A stretch of 64,000 nucleotides of DNA from Actinacidiphila glaucinigra (GCF_900188405.1 NZ_FZOF01000008.1:62001-126000); one strand, 5' to 3'. Shown: positions 1 to 8,927, counted from the first letter of the stretch. Translations and numbers: made by a program. The notes: a model not told the origin generated them from the sequence alone.

Positions 1-772
1 GGAACTGGGCCTCGATCACGACGGTGCCCCGGGTGAGTGCCGCGATCACACGGTTGCGGAGCACGAAGCGGCTGCGGGTGGGGTGCGAGCCGGGTGGCAA
101 TTCACCGATGAGCAGCCCCTGTTCGGCGATGCGTCCGATCAACTCGGCATGACCCGGCGGATACGGCACGTCCACCCCGGAGGCGACGACACCCACCGTG
201 GCGCCCGTCACGGACAGCGCGCCGCGGTGGGCGGCGCCGTCGATGCCGTAGGCGGCCCCGGAGACGGTGACCCAGCCGGCCTCCGCCAGGTCGGCGCCGA
301 GGGACGCCGCCATGTGGGAGCCGTAGTCGGTGCACGCCCGGGCGCCCACGACGGCGACCGACCGCAGCGCCCACATCCTCAGCGAGGCACCGCCGCGCAC
401 CCAGAGCCCGTAGGGGCGCTCGGCGCCGAGGTCGTCGAGCTGCCGGGGCCAGTCCGGGTCACCGGGGCACACGAAGCGGGTGCCCGTGGCGCGGGCCGCC
501 GCCAGATCCCGTTCCGGCCGCACCCTGCGGGCCCGCAGGGCGTACCCGGCCGTCCGCTGCTGCCCCGCCCCGGGCAGCGCTTCCTCGGCGGTGAGCGCCC
601 GTACCGTCTCGACGGGGCCGAACTCGCGCAGCCAGGCGCCGACCAGCCCGTCGCCGGGGTCGGCGATCCGCGTCACGGCCGCCCGGGCCAGGCGCTCCTC
701 GGGCGTCGGGGGCGGCTCCTCCTCCGGGTCCGGCCCGGCGTCGTCGTCCATGCCGGGCAGCATCTGCGTCAT
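1..772 (-). CDS. dprA: DNA-processing protein DprA (3' end cut by window edge)
   Basis: About 257 codons of a DprA/Smf protein are visible; the C-terminus lies beyond base 1. DprA loads RecA onto incoming single-stranded DNA in transformation. Reading from the ATG at 772, the Rossmann-like core shows SGAAYGIDGAAHRGAL and later PPGSHPTRSRFVLRNRVIAA, which match the family's SGLARGIDxxAH and PxxxFPxRNRxIA blocks. The residues before the core (about 1-90) would be the helical SAM-like extension. The ATG overlaps the comM stop in an ATGA arrangement, so translation is probably coupled. Pairing with comM is usual in actinomycetes; a competence role in Streptomyces is not shown by the sequence. Confidence 0.93.
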   Translation of the reverse strand, partial: MTQMLPGMDDDAGPDPEEEPPPTPEERLARAAVTRIADPGDGLVGAWLREFGPVETVRALTAEEALPGAGQQRTAGYALRARRVRPERDLAAARATGTRFVCPGDPDWPRQLDDLGAERPYGLWVRGGASLRMWALRSVAVVGARACTDYGSHMAASLGADLAEAGWVTVSGAAYGIDGAAHRGALSVTGATVGVVASGVDVPYPPGHAELIGRIAEQGLLIGELPPGSHPTRSRFVLRNRVIAALTRGTVVIEAQF

Positions 773-2382
773 CGCTTGTCTCCCGTCACTGCCGCCGCCA
801 TTCCGCGGCGCACACCGGTGCGCAGCTCCAGCGCGCGCTCCATGTCGACGCCGGCCGGCCGGTCGCGGCCCGCGAGGTCGGCGACCGTCCAGGCCACCCT
901 CAGGACCCGGTCGAGCCCTCGTGCGGTGAGCAGTCCGCGCTCCATGTCCCGTTCGGCCGCGCGCAGGGCGCCGGGCGCCACGGCCCAGCGGGTGCGCAGT
1001 TCGTGGCCGGGGACCTGGCTGTTGAGCCGCCACGGCGTGTCCCCGTACCGGGCGGCGGCGCGCTCGCGGGCCTCCCGCACCCGCGCGGCGACGACCGCGG
1101 TGGTCTCGGCGGAGCCCGCGCCGCCGATCAGCTCGGAACGGGCGACGGCCTCCACGTCCACCCGCAGGTCGACCCGGTCCAGGAGCGGCCCGGACAGCCG
1201 CCCCTGGTAGCGGCGGATCATGCTCGGCGTGCAGTCGCACATGCCGCCGGGCGAGCCGTACCGCCCGCAGGGGCAGGGGTTGGCGGCGAGGACGAGCAGG
1301 AACCGTGCGGGAAGGCGGACGACTCCGGCGGCCCTGGCGATCACCACGTGCCCGGACTCCAGCGGCTGACGCAGTGCGTCCAGAGCCTGACCGTTGAATT
1401 CGGGTGCTTCGTCCAGAAAGAGGACCCCTTTGTGCGAGAGTGAGACGGCGCCCGGCCGCGGCAGCCCGTTCCCGCCGCCGACGAGGGACTGCATGGTCGC
1501 CGAATGGTGCGGCGCGCAGTACGGCGGCTGCTCCACCATGTGCCGGCCCGGCGGCAGGATCCCGGCGACCGAGTGCACCGCGGTGACCTCCACCGCCTCC
1601 TGGCGGGTGAGCGGCGGCAGCAGCCCGGGCAGCCGCTCGGCGAGCATCGTCTTGCCCGCGCCCGGCGGCCCCTTGAGGTAGATGTGGTGGCCGCCCGCGG
1701 CAGCGACCTCCAGGGCGGTCCTGGCGGCGCCCTGACCCGCGACCTCGGCCAGGTCCGGGGTGCCGGTGTCGGCGAGCCCCGTGCCGTGGCCGACGCCGGG
1801 CAGGGTGAGGCCGGCCAGCATCGGGTCCGGCCGCCCGTCGGCAGGCTCCTCGTCCTCCTCCGGGGCGAGCTCGTCGTTGAGCAGCGCGATCAGCTGCCGC
1901 AGGCTGCGGACCCCGAGCACGGAGACCCCCGGCACGAGCGAGGCCTCGGCGACCGTGCGCTCGGGCACCACGACATGGCGGTACCCGGCGTCGGCCGCGG
2001 CCAGGACCGCGGGCAGCACACCGCGGACCGGGCGGACCCGGCCGTCGAGGCCGAGCTCGCCGATCATCATCAGGTCGGCGATGTCGCGCGGGGCGACGCG
2101 GTCGTTCGCGGCGAGGACGGCGCACGCCACCGCCAGGTCGAAGCCGCTGCCGCCCTTGGGGACGGAGGCCGGGCTGAGGCCGACCGTCAGCTTCTTCTGC
2201 GGCCAGGCCTCACCGCTGTTCACGATGGCGGCACGGACCCGGTCACGGCTCTCGCTGAGGCTCTTGTCGGGCAGCCCCACCAGCGTGAACGCCGCCACCC
2301 CCGCCTCCAGGTCCGCCTGGACCTCGACGACGACACCCTCCACGCCCAGCAGCGCCACCGAACACGTACGGGCGAAGCCCAT
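769..2382 (-). CDS. comM: ComM/YifB family Mg-chelatase-like AAA+ ATPase
   Basis: A 537-residue protein of the usual YifB/ComM length. ComM is a hexameric helicase that promotes branch migration during recombination of transformed DNA. The N-terminal part, starting [16 protein letters not shown], is the Lon-protease-like ChlI domain with GLPDKSLSESRDRVRAA. The AAA+ core has Walker A GPPGAGKTMLAERLPGLLPP near residue 235 and Walker B LFLDEAPEF. A cysteine group (NPCPCGRYGSPGGMCDC) follows and the C-terminal Mg-chelatase helical domain closes it. I start it at the ATG at 2382 because this overlaps the yraN stop (TGATG) and because the residues upstream are an Arg-rich out-of-frame reading of yraN. 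Confidence 0.95.
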   Translation of the reverse strand: MGFARTCSVALLGVEGVVVEVQADLEAGVAAFTLVGLPDKSLSESRDRVRAAIVNSGEAWPQKKLTVGLSPASVPKGGSGFDLAVACAVLAANDRVAPRDIADLMMIGELGLDGRVRPVRGVLPAVLAAADAGYRHVVVPERTVAEASLVPGVSVLGVRSLRQLIALLNDELAPEEDEEPADGRPDPMLAGLTLPGVGHGTGLADTGTPDLAEVAGQGAARTALEVAAAGGHHIYLKGPPGAGKTMLAERLPGLLPPLTRQEAVEVTAVHSVAGILPPGRHMVEQPPYCAPHHSATMQSLVGGGNGLPRPGAVSLSHKGVLFLDEAPEFNGQALDALRQPLESGHVVIARAAGVVRLPARFLLVLAANPCPCGRYGSPGGMCDCTPSMIRRYQGRLSGPLLDRVDLRVDVEAVARSELIGGAGSAETTAVVAARVREARERAAARYGDTPWRLNSQVPGHELRTRWAVAPGALRAAERDMERGLLTARGLDRVLRVAWTVADLAGRDRPAGVDMERALELRTGVRRGMAAAVTGDKR

Positions 2383-2753
2383 CACTCCACCCCCCGCACG
2401 TGCTCGACGCGGGCGGCGCCCCGTGCCGGCAGCACCACGCCCACCACGTCGATCCGCACGCCGCCCGGCGGCGGCCCGCCGTGGTCGGCGAGCCAGCACT
2501 CGGCCAGCTGACGCAGCCGCTCGGCCTTGCGCGGTGTGACGGCGGCCATGGGGTGCTCACCGCTGGTCTCGGCGCGCGACTTCACCTCGCACACCACGAG
2601 CGCGTCCCCGTCCGCCGCCACGATGTCGATCTCGCCGTGGCGTTCGCGGTGCCGGCACCGCCAGTTCCGCTCCAGCACGATCATCCCGGCGTCGGTCAGC
2701 GACCGGGCCGCCAGTTCCTCGCCGTAGCGTCCGAAAGCTCCTCGGGCGTTCAT
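2382..2753 (-). CDS. yraN: YraN/UPF0102 family nuclease-fold protein
   Basis: A 123-residue protein of the UPF0102 family, which has a restriction-endonuclease-like fold and no firmly established role. The signature [19 protein letters not shown] followed by VVCEVKSR reproduces the family pattern with its E-x-D and E-x-K type acidic and lysine residues. An in-frame start exists 18 bases upstream at 2771, but the ATG at 2753 is preceded by GGAGGT at a spacing of seven bases, so I prefer it. It overlaps comM by one base and is the second gene of the DUF2469-yraN-comM-dprA run. Confidence 0.93.
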   Translation of the reverse strand: MNARGAFGRYGEELAARSLTDAGMIVLERNWRCRHRERHGEIDIVAADGDALVVCEVKSRAETSGEHPMAAVTPRKAERLRQLAECWLADHGGPPPGGVRIDVVGVVLPARGAARVEHVRGVE

Positions 2754-2845
2754 CCGTACCACCTCCGTCACTCACTGTGAGGGAGGTGGCGCCCGCGAGA
2801 TGATCTTGATCGGGGCCTGTGGACAACCCGCCGGCCCGGGCGGCC

Positions 2846-3172
2846 TCAGCCGTTGAAGCCGGAGTCGTCCGAGGGCAGGTCGAGGTCGGCCTTGTTCAGC
2901 TCCTCGATGTTCACGTCCTTGAACGTCAGCACGCGCACCTGCTTGACGAAGCGTGCCGGCCGGTACATGTCCCACACCCACGCGTCAGCCATGGAGACCT
3001 CGAAGAACACCTCGCCCTGGACCGAGTGCACCTGCATCTCGTAGTCGTTGGTGAGGTAGAAACGACGCTCCGTCTCGATCACGTACTTGAACAGGCCGAC
3101 GACATCCCGGTACTCCCTGTAGAGCTTCAGCTCCATCTCGGTCTCGTACTTCTCGAGGTCCTCGGCGCTCAT
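2846..3172 (-). CDS. DUF2469 domain protein
   Basis: A 108-residue acidic protein starting MSAEDLEKYETEMELKLYRE, the beginning of the actinobacterial DUF2469 family. It has no signal peptide or membrane segment, and many aromatic and charged residues suggest a soluble alpha/beta protein. Function is unknown. The family is nearly universal in actinomycetes and commonly sits beside yraN and comM, as here. I chose the ATG at 3172, preceded by an AAGGGG ribosome binding site, instead of the in-frame start 33 bases upstream. Confidence 0.9.
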   Translation of the reverse strand: MSAEDLEKYETEMELKLYREYRDVVGLFKYVIETERRFYLTNDYEMQVHSVQGEVFFEVSMADAWVWDMYRPARFVKQVRVLTFKDVNIEELNKADLDLPSDDSGFNG

Positions 3173-3211
3173 GGCATGTTCCCCTTCAGCCGTACGTCCC
3201 CCCATTGTGCG

Positions 3212-3691
3212 TCAGTCACGCTCCGTCCCCAGGTGAATCGGGGACAATGGGGGACCTTCGTCGAGCAGCCTGCGCAGCAGCTCGGCGAGCCTGGTCGGGT
3301 ACACCGTCTCATGCGAGGCGAGCAGTTCCTCGCAGGTCCACCATCGCAGGCCGTCCACGCTGCGCTGCTCCAGCTCCGTGAGGCCGCCCGTGTGCACCCG
3401 GACGTCGTCGGTGCGGGCCAGGTAGTACCACTCGTCCTGCTCCCAGCGCCGGCCGTCGAAGTCGAAGGCGCACGAGCGCTCCCACAGCACGGGACCCAGC
3501 AGGGCCGTGGTGATGCCGGTCTCCTCGGCCAGCTCCCGGCGCGCGGCGACGTCCAGGCTCTCGCCCTCCTCGACGCCGCCGCCCGGGGTGAACCACCAGG
3601 TGACGGACGGGTCGTCCGGCTCGTACCCGTGCAGCAGCAGGATCCGGTCGGAGGGGTCGAGCAGGATGACCCGGGCCGCGCGCCGTCTCAT
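3212..3691 (-). CDS. Nudix hydrolase
   Basis: A 159-residue MutT-like protein that should hydrolyse a nucleoside diphosphate linked to another group; the substrate is not deducible. The Nudix box runs from GGGVEEGESL through RRELAEETGI at about residues 37-60 and keeps the G-x5-E-x7-REUxEExGU pattern. The surrounding WWFTPGG is typical of Streptomyces MutT proteins. Its ATG overlaps the sipZ stop (ATGA), so it is translated from the sipZ transcript. Published work on S. lividans, as I recall it, places sipZ first in an operon with unrelated genes, which agrees with this layout. Confidence 0.93.
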   Translation of the reverse strand: MRRRAARVILLDPSDRILLLHGYEPDDPSVTWWFTPGGGVEEGESLDVAARRELAEETGITTALLGPVLWERSCAFDFDGRRWEQDEWYYLARTDDVRVHTGGLTELEQRSVDGLRWWTCEELLASHETVYPTRLAELLRRLLDEGPPLSPIHLGTERD

Positions 3692-4455
3692 GACCGTCGC
3701 GCCGCCCGGCGCCGGGCCCGGTCCGCGACCGGGCCGTAGGCCGCACCCGCGAAGATCAGGACCACGCCGGCCGCGATCGCCACACCCACCGTGCGCAGCG
3801 GACCGTGATCGGAGGGACCCCCGCCCGGCAGGGCGGCGAAGGCGCCGGTCCGGTCGACCATGCCCGCGCGGCCGAACGGCCAGGCCACACCGTCGACCCG
3901 CGCGGACACCGTGCCGCGCGGCACGGAACCGTTGTCGGCATCGCCGAGGCGCAGCCGGGAGTCCTCGGACGTCGCCCGGTTGTCGCCCATCATGAACAGG
4001 TTGCCCTGCGGCACCGTGGCCGAGAAGGGCATGGGCGAGGCCGGGCCCTCGGTGTCCAGGCGGTACGGCTCGTCGACCGGCTTGCCGTCGACGGTGAGGC
4101 GCCCCTGCTTGTCGCAGCAGGCCACCTTGTCACCACCGACCGCCACGACCCGCTTCACCATGGGGACGTCGCCCCAGAGCGGGTCGGTGAAGACCACGAT
4201 GTCCCCGCGCCGCACCTCGGAGCCGTCGATCCGCTGGGCGAGGATCTTGTCGCCCGCGTCCACGGTCGGGGTCATGGATCCGGTGGGGACGGTGTATGGC
4301 CGGTAGAGCAGCGCCCCCCAGACGAAACCGCCCAGGAAGAGGACGCAGCCGAGGGCGACGGCCAGACCGGAGGCTATCCGCCCGATCCGTCCGCCGCCCT
4401 GTTCGCCCGCTCGCCCCGTCGCCGTCCGCGTGCCCGTGCGTGTGCTCGTGCTCAT
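3688..4455 (-). CDS. sipZ: Type I signal peptidase SipZ
   Basis: A 255-residue membrane serine protease that removes signal peptides from exported proteins. A hydrophobic segment at about residues 29-50 anchors it. The catalytic serine lies in PTGSMTPT near residue 60 and the general-base lysine in MVKRVVAVGGD near residue 101. Further family boxes are GDIVVF and MMGDNRATSEDSR. A second hydrophobic stretch (TVGVAIAAGVVLIFAGAAYG) near the C-terminus suggests a second membrane span. It is separated from sipY by 43 bases and coupled to the Nudix gene downstream. The name follows the order known for the S. lividans cluster. Confidence 0.93.
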   Translation of the reverse strand: MSTSTRTGTRTATGRAGEQGGGRIGRIASGLAVALGCVLFLGGFVWGALLYRPYTVPTGSMTPTVDAGDKILAQRIDGSEVRRGDIVVFTDPLWGDVPMVKRVVAVGGDKVACCDKQGRLTVDGKPVDEPYRLDTEGPASPMPFSATVPQGNLFMMGDNRATSEDSRLRLGDADNGSVPRGTVSARVDGVAWPFGRAGMVDRTGAFAALPGGGPSDHGPLRTVGVAIAAGVVLIFAGAAYGPVADRARRRAARRS

Positions 4456-4498
4456 GCGTCCGCACCCTACCCGGGGGTACGGACCGGGGGCAGCCCCG

Positions 4499-5428
4499 TC
4501 ACCCGGCCCGGTTGATCAGACGGCGCCGCCGCCACATCACCAGCGGGGCCGCGCCGGCCAGTCCGCCCGCGGCCGGCAGAGCCGTGGCGGGCAGACCCGC
4601 CGCCGCCGCGTTGATACCCGGCTGGTCGAAGGTGCTGGGCACGGACAGGGTGGACCAGTTGCTGATCGGCCAGGCCACGACGACCGCGCGGCCGACGACC
4701 TCGTCCACGGAGACAGTGCCGTTGCCCGGCAGGTTCTGGTGGTAACGGGAGTCCAGGGAGTCCTGCCGGTGGTCGCCCATGACCCAGATGCGGCCCTGCG
4801 GGACCTTGATCGGACCGAAGGGACGGTCACCGCACGGGGTGTTCCCGGGGTAGATGTACGGCTCCTCCAGCGCCTTGCCGTTCACCTTGACCGGGCCGGT
4901 GCCCTTGCACTCCACCGTGTCGCCACCGACCGCGATGACCCGCTTGATCAGGTCCTTCTCCTCCGCGGACGGCATGAGGCCGACGAAGCTCAGGCCCTTC
5001 TGGATCGCGCCCGTCACCGGGTTGGTGTCCACCGGGACGGTCTCGCCGAGCCAGCCGCCCGGGTCGTGGAAGACCACGACCTCGCCGCGCTCGGGCTCGG
5101 AGCCGAACCAGGGCGTGAGCTTGTCGACCAGTACCCGGTCGCCGATCCTGAGGGTGTTCTCCATCGACGCCGAGGGGATGGAGAACGCCTGCAGCAGGAA
5201 GGTCTTGATCAGCCAGGCCAGCGCGAGAGCGATGACGATCAGCAGGGGCAGTTCCTTCCAGAACGAACGCTGCTGCTTCTTGCCCCCGCCGCCGTCACGG
5301 TCGTTCGCGTCAATCGGCGCCTCGCCGCCGCCTGACGAACCGCCCGACGAACCGCTCGACGTGGGGCCCCGATCCTCCGGCTCTTCGCGTCCGGACCTTG
5401 CGCCGACCACCAGGTCCCCCACATCCAC
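4499..5428 (-). CDS. sipY: Type I signal peptidase SipY
   Basis: A 309-residue signal peptidase with a Gly/Ser/Asp-rich cytoplasmic head (residues 1-50), an N-terminal membrane span (LPLLIVIALALAWLIKTFLL), the catalytic serine in PSASMENT, the lysine in LIKRVIAVGGD, and GDHRQDSLDSRYH. The C-terminal stretch from AAAAGLPATA to PLVMWRRRR looks like a second span with a positive tail. The GTG at 5428 is the outermost start; a second in-frame GTG at 5422 is better placed behind AGGGAG and may be the true one. Either start lies about 115 bases inside the open reading frame of sipX. Confidence 0.92.
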   Translation of the reverse strand: MDVGDLVVGARSGREEPEDRGPTSSGSSGGSSGGGEAPIDANDRDGGGGKKQQRSFWKELPLLIVIALALAWLIKTFLLQAFSIPSASMENTLRIGDRVLVDKLTPWFGSEPERGEVVVFHDPGGWLGETVPVDTNPVTGAIQKGLSFVGLMPSAEEKDLIKRVIAVGGDTVECKGTGPVKVNGKALEEPYIYPGNTPCGDRPFGPIKVPQGRIWVMGDHRQDSLDSRYHQNLPGNGTVSVDEVVGRAVVVAWPISNWSTLSVPSTFDQPGINAAAAGLPATALPAAGGLAGAAPLVMWRRRRLINRAG

Positions 5429-6398
5429 TCCCTATTCCGCTTGCCACGCGCTGCCGCCCGCGCCACATGCGGCGCAAGCTCACCACCCCCATAACGAGCG
5501 GGAGTTCCGCAGGAGTCGGGAGCGGGGTCATTCCTTGCCGATTGTTGGATGTTGCCACCCCGGGACCCGCCCTCGCGGCAGACGCGCCCGAACCCCCCGG
5601 CGCCGCGACGCCGGAATACGTCGCCGGTTCCTTCAGTCCGGCCCAGTGCCCCATGGGCCAGGCCACGGCGAAGGCCCTGCCCACCACCAGGCTCTCGGGC
5701 ACGGTGCCGTCGCCGGCGTCCTTGAGGTGGAAGCGGGAGTCCGCGGAGTTGGAACGGTGGTCGCCCATCACGAAGAGCCGGTTCGGCGGGACCTTCACCG
5801 TGAACTTGATCTCCGACGGCGGATTCCCCGGATGGATGTAGGGCTCGTTCAGCGGGGTCCCGTTGACGGTGATCCTGCCCTGGGCGTCACAGCACTTCAC
5901 CGTGTCGCCGCCGACCGCGACCACCCGCTTGATCAGGTCCTGCTCGTCCGCGGACGGCAGCAGCCCGATGAAGGTGAAGAACTCCTTGACCTGCTTGACG
6001 ACCACCGGGTCCTCGCCGGACTGGGCCTGCTCGCCGTCCAGCCAGTTGCCCGGGTCCTTGAACACCACCACGTCGCCGCGCTGGGGACGAGAGCCGAACC
6101 ACGGCGTGAGTTTGTCGACGACCACGCGGTCGCCGATCCTGATCGTCTGCTCCATCGAACCCGACGGGATGACGAAGGCCTGCAGCAGGAAGGTCTTGAG
6201 CACCAGCGCGATCAGCAGCGCGACCCCGATGAGCAGGGGTATCTCCTTGGCGGCGGAACGACGCCGCCTGCGCTTGACCTTCCGCGCCAGCTTGCGCCGA
6301 TCGGCCCGGCCGCCGCCCCTGCGCGGGCCCGCCGGCTCCTCGCCCAGGTACTCGGCGCGGCGCGGCTGGCCGGCGTGTTCCCGGCCGCGGCTACCCAT
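5310..6398 (-). CDS. sipX: Type I signal peptidase SipX
   Basis: A 362-residue reading frame. A basic N-terminus is followed by a membrane span (IPLLIGVALLIALVLKTFLL), the catalytic serine in PSGSMEQT, the lysine in LIKRVVAVGGD, and GDHRSNSADSRFH. After the catalytic domain comes a low-complexity linker and a likely second hydrophobic segment (PAELPLVMGVVSL). The last 40 residues overlap the sipY start region and are rich in Arg and Gly, as expected of a sequence constrained by another frame. The protein is longer than I remember for its relatives, so the stop could have been lost by a frameshift. The ATG overlaps the end of sipW by eight bases. Confidence 0.9.
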   Translation of the reverse strand: MGSRGREHAGQPRRAEYLGEEPAGPRRGGGRADRRKLARKVKRRRRRSAAKEIPLLIGVALLIALVLKTFLLQAFVIPSGSMEQTIRIGDRVVVDKLTPWFGSRPQRGDVVVFKDPGNWLDGEQAQSGEDPVVVKQVKEFFTFIGLLPSADEQDLIKRVVAVGGDTVKCCDAQGRITVNGTPLNEPYIHPGNPPSEIKFTVKVPPNRLFVMGDHRSNSADSRFHLKDAGDGTVPESLVVGRAFAVAWPMGHWAGLKEPATYSGVAAPGGSGASAARAGPGVATSNNRQGMTPLPTPAELPLVMGVVSLRRMWRGRQRVASGIGSGCGGPGGRRKVRTRRAGGSGPHVERFVGRFVRRRRGAD

Positions 6399-7029
6399 GG
6401 GCGCCGTCCAGGGACCGGCGGCGGCCCAGCGGCCATATGGTCGCCTCCGCCCGGCCGATCACCTCGTCCACCGGGACCGTGCCCCCTCCGGGGTCACCGA
6501 GATGATCACGGGAATCGCGACTGTCGGCACGGTGGTCACCCATCACCCACAGCCTCCCCTTCGGAACCTCGATGTCGAACGCTACCCGGGACGGCGTGTC
6601 CCCGGGGTAAAGATAGGTCTCGTCCAGCGGGCGCCCGTTGACGGTGATCCTGTCCCGGTCGTCGCAGCAGGTCACCCGGTCCCCACCCACACCGACCACA
6701 CGCTTGACGAAGTCGGTCCCGCCGGAGCCCTGCACGAAGGATCCCCTGCCGTCGAACACCACGACGTCGCCCCTGGCGGGCATCCTGCCGAAACGGTACG
6801 CCAGTTTGTTGACGAGCACGCGGTCCCCCGCCCGCAGGGTGTTCTCCATCGACCCGCTGGGAATCTCGAAGGGCTGCGCGACGAACACGTTGACCAGCGC
6901 GACCACGGCGGCGGCCGCCACGACGAGGAGCGCATACCGCTGTGTACGTACGCCGAAGCGCGACCGCTCATCCCGCCGCTGGGCGGCATCGGCGCGGTCG
7001 CGCTCCGGAAGGTGTACCTCTGTGTCCAT
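6391..7029 (-). CDS. sipW: Type I signal peptidase SipW
   Basis: A 212-residue signal peptidase and the most compact of the four. One N-terminal span (YALLVVAAAAVVALVNVFVA, about residues 32-51) is followed by the catalytic serine in PSGSMENT (Ser60), the lysine in FVKRVVGVGGD and the GDHRADSRDSRDH box. No second hydrophobic stretch is visible at the C-terminus, unlike SipX, SipY and SipZ. It lies 41 bases downstream of rplS on the same strand. In S. lividans sipW, sipX and sipY are reported as one operon; the eight-base overlap with sipX fits this. Confidence 0.93.
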   Translation of the reverse strand: MDTEVHLPERDRADAAQRRDERSRFGVRTQRYALLVVAAAAVVALVNVFVAQPFEIPSGSMENTLRAGDRVLVNKLAYRFGRMPARGDVVVFDGRGSFVQGSGGTDFVKRVVGVGGDRVTCCDDRDRITVNGRPLDETYLYPGDTPSRVAFDIEVPKGRLWVMGDHRADSRDSRDHLGDPGGGTVPVDEVIGRAEATIWPLGRRRSLDGAHG

Positions 7030-7070
7030 CGAGCGCAGAGCCTATAGGGCTCCGCTTGTGCCCGGCGGGC

Positions 7071-7421
7071 TCAGCGCTCGCGCTTCTCCTTGATCTTCGC
7101 GGCCTTGCCGCGCAGCTCACGGAGGTAGTACAGCTTGGCGCGACGCACGTCACCGCGGGTCACGAGCTCGATCTTCTCGAAGATCGGGCTGTGCACCGGG
7201 AAGGTACGCTCGACGCCGACGCTGAAGGAGACCTTGCGCACCGTGAAGGTCTCACGGACGCCGGAACCCTGGCGACGGATGACAACGCCCTTGAACTGCT
7301 GGATACGGGAGCGGTTGCCCTCGATCACGCGGACGTGGACGTTGACGGTGTCACCCGGGCGGAAGGCCGGGACGTCGCTGCGCAGCGATGCGGCGTCGAC
7401 GGTGTCGAGCAGGTGAGACAT
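7071..7421 (-). CDS. rplS: Ribosomal protein bL19
   Basis: A 116-residue protein of standard L19 length, located at the 30S-50S interface. Recognisable blocks are [38 protein letters not shown] and [16 protein letters not shown]. The C-terminus is lysine- and arginine-rich ([13 protein letters not shown]). A 131-base gap separates it from trmD upstream, which leaves room for its own promoter, and the sip genes follow it. Confidence 0.98.
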   Translation of the reverse strand: MSHLLDTVDAASLRSDVPAFRPGDTVNVHVRVIEGNRSRIQQFKGVVIRRQGSGVRETFTVRKVSFSVGVERTFPVHSPIFEKIELVTRGDVRRAKLYYLRELRGKAAKIKEKRER

Positions 7422-7509
7422 GTTCGTCTGCTTTCTTCGCCCATGCCACAGGTCATCGGCGGATTGTGGTGGTGATACGAATGCCGGCCCGTCGGACGGT
7501 CGTCATGAC

Positions 7510-7524
7510 CCCCTGTGGCAGGGG
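7510..7524 (-). promoter_or_regulatory. Small hairpin in the trmD-rplS gap
   Basis: CCCCTG and CAGGGG form perfect six-base arms around TGG, in the 131-base gap between trmD and rplS. It may be part of the rplS leader or a weak terminator for trmD. No U-run follows on the minus strand, so an intrinsic terminator is unlikely. Confidence 0.3.
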
Positions 7525-7552
7525 CGCACGCCGGACGCACTACGGCAGCCGC

Positions 7553-8362
7553 CTATTCTTCCACGGACTCCACGGCTCGCCCAAATCGCCCGTCCTCGCC
7601 GAGCACCCAGCCGAGTGCGGCGAGCATCGAGCGGTCCTTCTTGTCGAGCGTCGCCGGGTCGCAGCGCTCGATCAGGTCGGGACGGTTCTGCGCGGTGCGG
7701 CGGAAGGCCTCGTCGCGGCGCCAGCGGGCGACCTTGCCGTGGTGGCCGCTGAGCAGCACCTCCGGCACTCCGCGGTCGCGCCAGACCGGGGGCTTGGTGA
7801 AGACCGGGCCCTCCAGCAGGTCGGCCATCGCGCCGGGGGCGAAGGAGTCGTCGCGGTGGGACTCGGCGTTGCCGAGCACGCCCGGCAGCAGGCGGGCGAC
7901 CGCCTCGACCATCACCAGGACCGGGGCCTCGCCGCCGGCCAGCACGTAGTCGCCGATGGAGACCTCGCGGACGTCGAGCCGGTCGCCGTACTCCTCGATG
8001 ACCCGCCGGTCGATGCCCTCGTAGCGCGCCGGGGTGAAGACCAGCCAGGGCTTCCCGGACAGCTCGACCGCGAGTTCCTGGGTGAAGGGGCGGCCGCTCG
8101 GGGTGGGCACCACCAGTACGGGCGAGCCCTCGCCCGACTCCAGGACCGCGTCCAGGGCCTCTCCCCATGGCTCGGGCTTCATGACCATGCCGGGGCCGCC
8201 GCCGTACGGGGTGTCGTCGACCGTGTTGTGCCGGTCGTGGGTCCACTCGCGCAGGTCGTGGACGCGTACGTCCAGCAGGCCTCGCTCCCGGGCCTTGCCG
8301 ACCAGGGAGACGTTCAGCGGCTCCAGGTACTCCGGGAAGATCGTGACGACGTCGATGCGCAT
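7553..8362 (-). CDS. trmD: tRNA (guanine37-N1)-methyltransferase TrmD
   Basis: A 269-residue SPOUT methyltransferase that makes m1G37 in tRNAs reading CNN codons and so prevents frameshifting. The start MRIDVVTIFPEYLEPL is the family consensus. The SAM-binding trefoil knot shows YGGGPGMVMKPEP, ARYEGIDRRVIEEY and SIGDYVLAGGE. I start at the ATG at 8362, four bases after the rimM stop; longer readings upstream are only the rimM frame shifted. It is the last gene of the rpsP-khpA-rimM-trmD set. Confidence 0.97.
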   Translation of the reverse strand: MRIDVVTIFPEYLEPLNVSLVGKARERGLLDVRVHDLREWTHDRHNTVDDTPYGGGPGMVMKPEPWGEALDAVLESGEGSPVLVVPTPSGRPFTQELAVELSGKPWLVFTPARYEGIDRRVIEEYGDRLDVREVSIGDYVLAGGEAPVLVMVEAVARLLPGVLGNAESHRDDSFAPGAMADLLEGPVFTKPPVWRDRGVPEVLLSGHHGKVARWRRDEAFRRTAQNRPDLIERCDPATLDKKDRSMLAALGWVLGEDGRFGRAVESVEE

Positions 8363-8366
8363 GGTC

Positions 8367-8891
8367 CTACTGCTCCGCCTCGGCCTCGTCGAGCAGGCCG
8401 GGCGGCGGGTCGATGACGGCCCGCTGCTGCTCCAGGTCGATCTCGGGGACGATCTCGGCGACGAAGGGCACCATGACCTCGGTGCCGTCCGGCCGTTCGA
8501 CGACCAGCAGGTCGTGGAACGGCAGGTGGGAGATCTCCTTGATCCGGCCGACCTCGGTCCCGTCGGTGGTGACCACGTCGAGGTCGACCAGCTGGTGGTC
8601 GTAGAACTCCTCGGGGTCCTCCGGCGTCTCGTCCGGGTCGACGTCGGCGATGAGCAGGACGTTGCGCAGTGCCTCGGCGCCGGTGCGGTCCTTGACACCC
8701 GCGAAGCGCAGCATCAGCCGGCCGCTGTGCACCCGGCCGGTCTCGACGGTGAGCGGGCCGGCCGAGGCCGGGTCCGTGACGAGCACGGCGCCCGGGGCGA
8801 GCCGCAGTTCCGGCTCGTCGGTGCGCACCTCCACCGAGACCTCGCCCTTGATGCCATGGGCGCGGCCGATGCGTCCCACTACCAGCTGCAC
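8367..8891 (-). CDS. rimM: 16S rRNA processing protein RimM
   Basis: A 174-residue ribosome maturation factor that binds S19 and assists assembly of the 30S head. It starts at a GTG ([19 protein letters not shown] is the family opening) and contains the PRC-barrel half around [18 protein letters not shown] and [12 protein letters not shown]. The C-terminus is acidic. It is followed directly by trmD and preceded by a 91-base gap that holds a strong inverted repeat. Confidence 0.96.
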   Translation of the reverse strand: MQLVVGRIGRAHGIKGEVSVEVRTDEPELRLAPGAVLVTDPASAGPLTVETGRVHSGRLMLRFAGVKDRTGAEALRNVLLIADVDPDETPEDPEEFYDHQLVDLDVVTTDGTEVGRIKEISHLPFHDLLVVERPDGTEVMVPFVAEIVPEIDLEQQRAVIDPPPGLLDEAEAEQ

Positions 8892-8927
8892 TTGTTCGCG
8901 CTCCTGTGCTCACGTGTCGGATAAGAC

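Noticed and set aside
6391..7029. A riboswitch or RNA gene in the sip region
   Set aside because: No gap of useful size exists; the genes overlap or abut.
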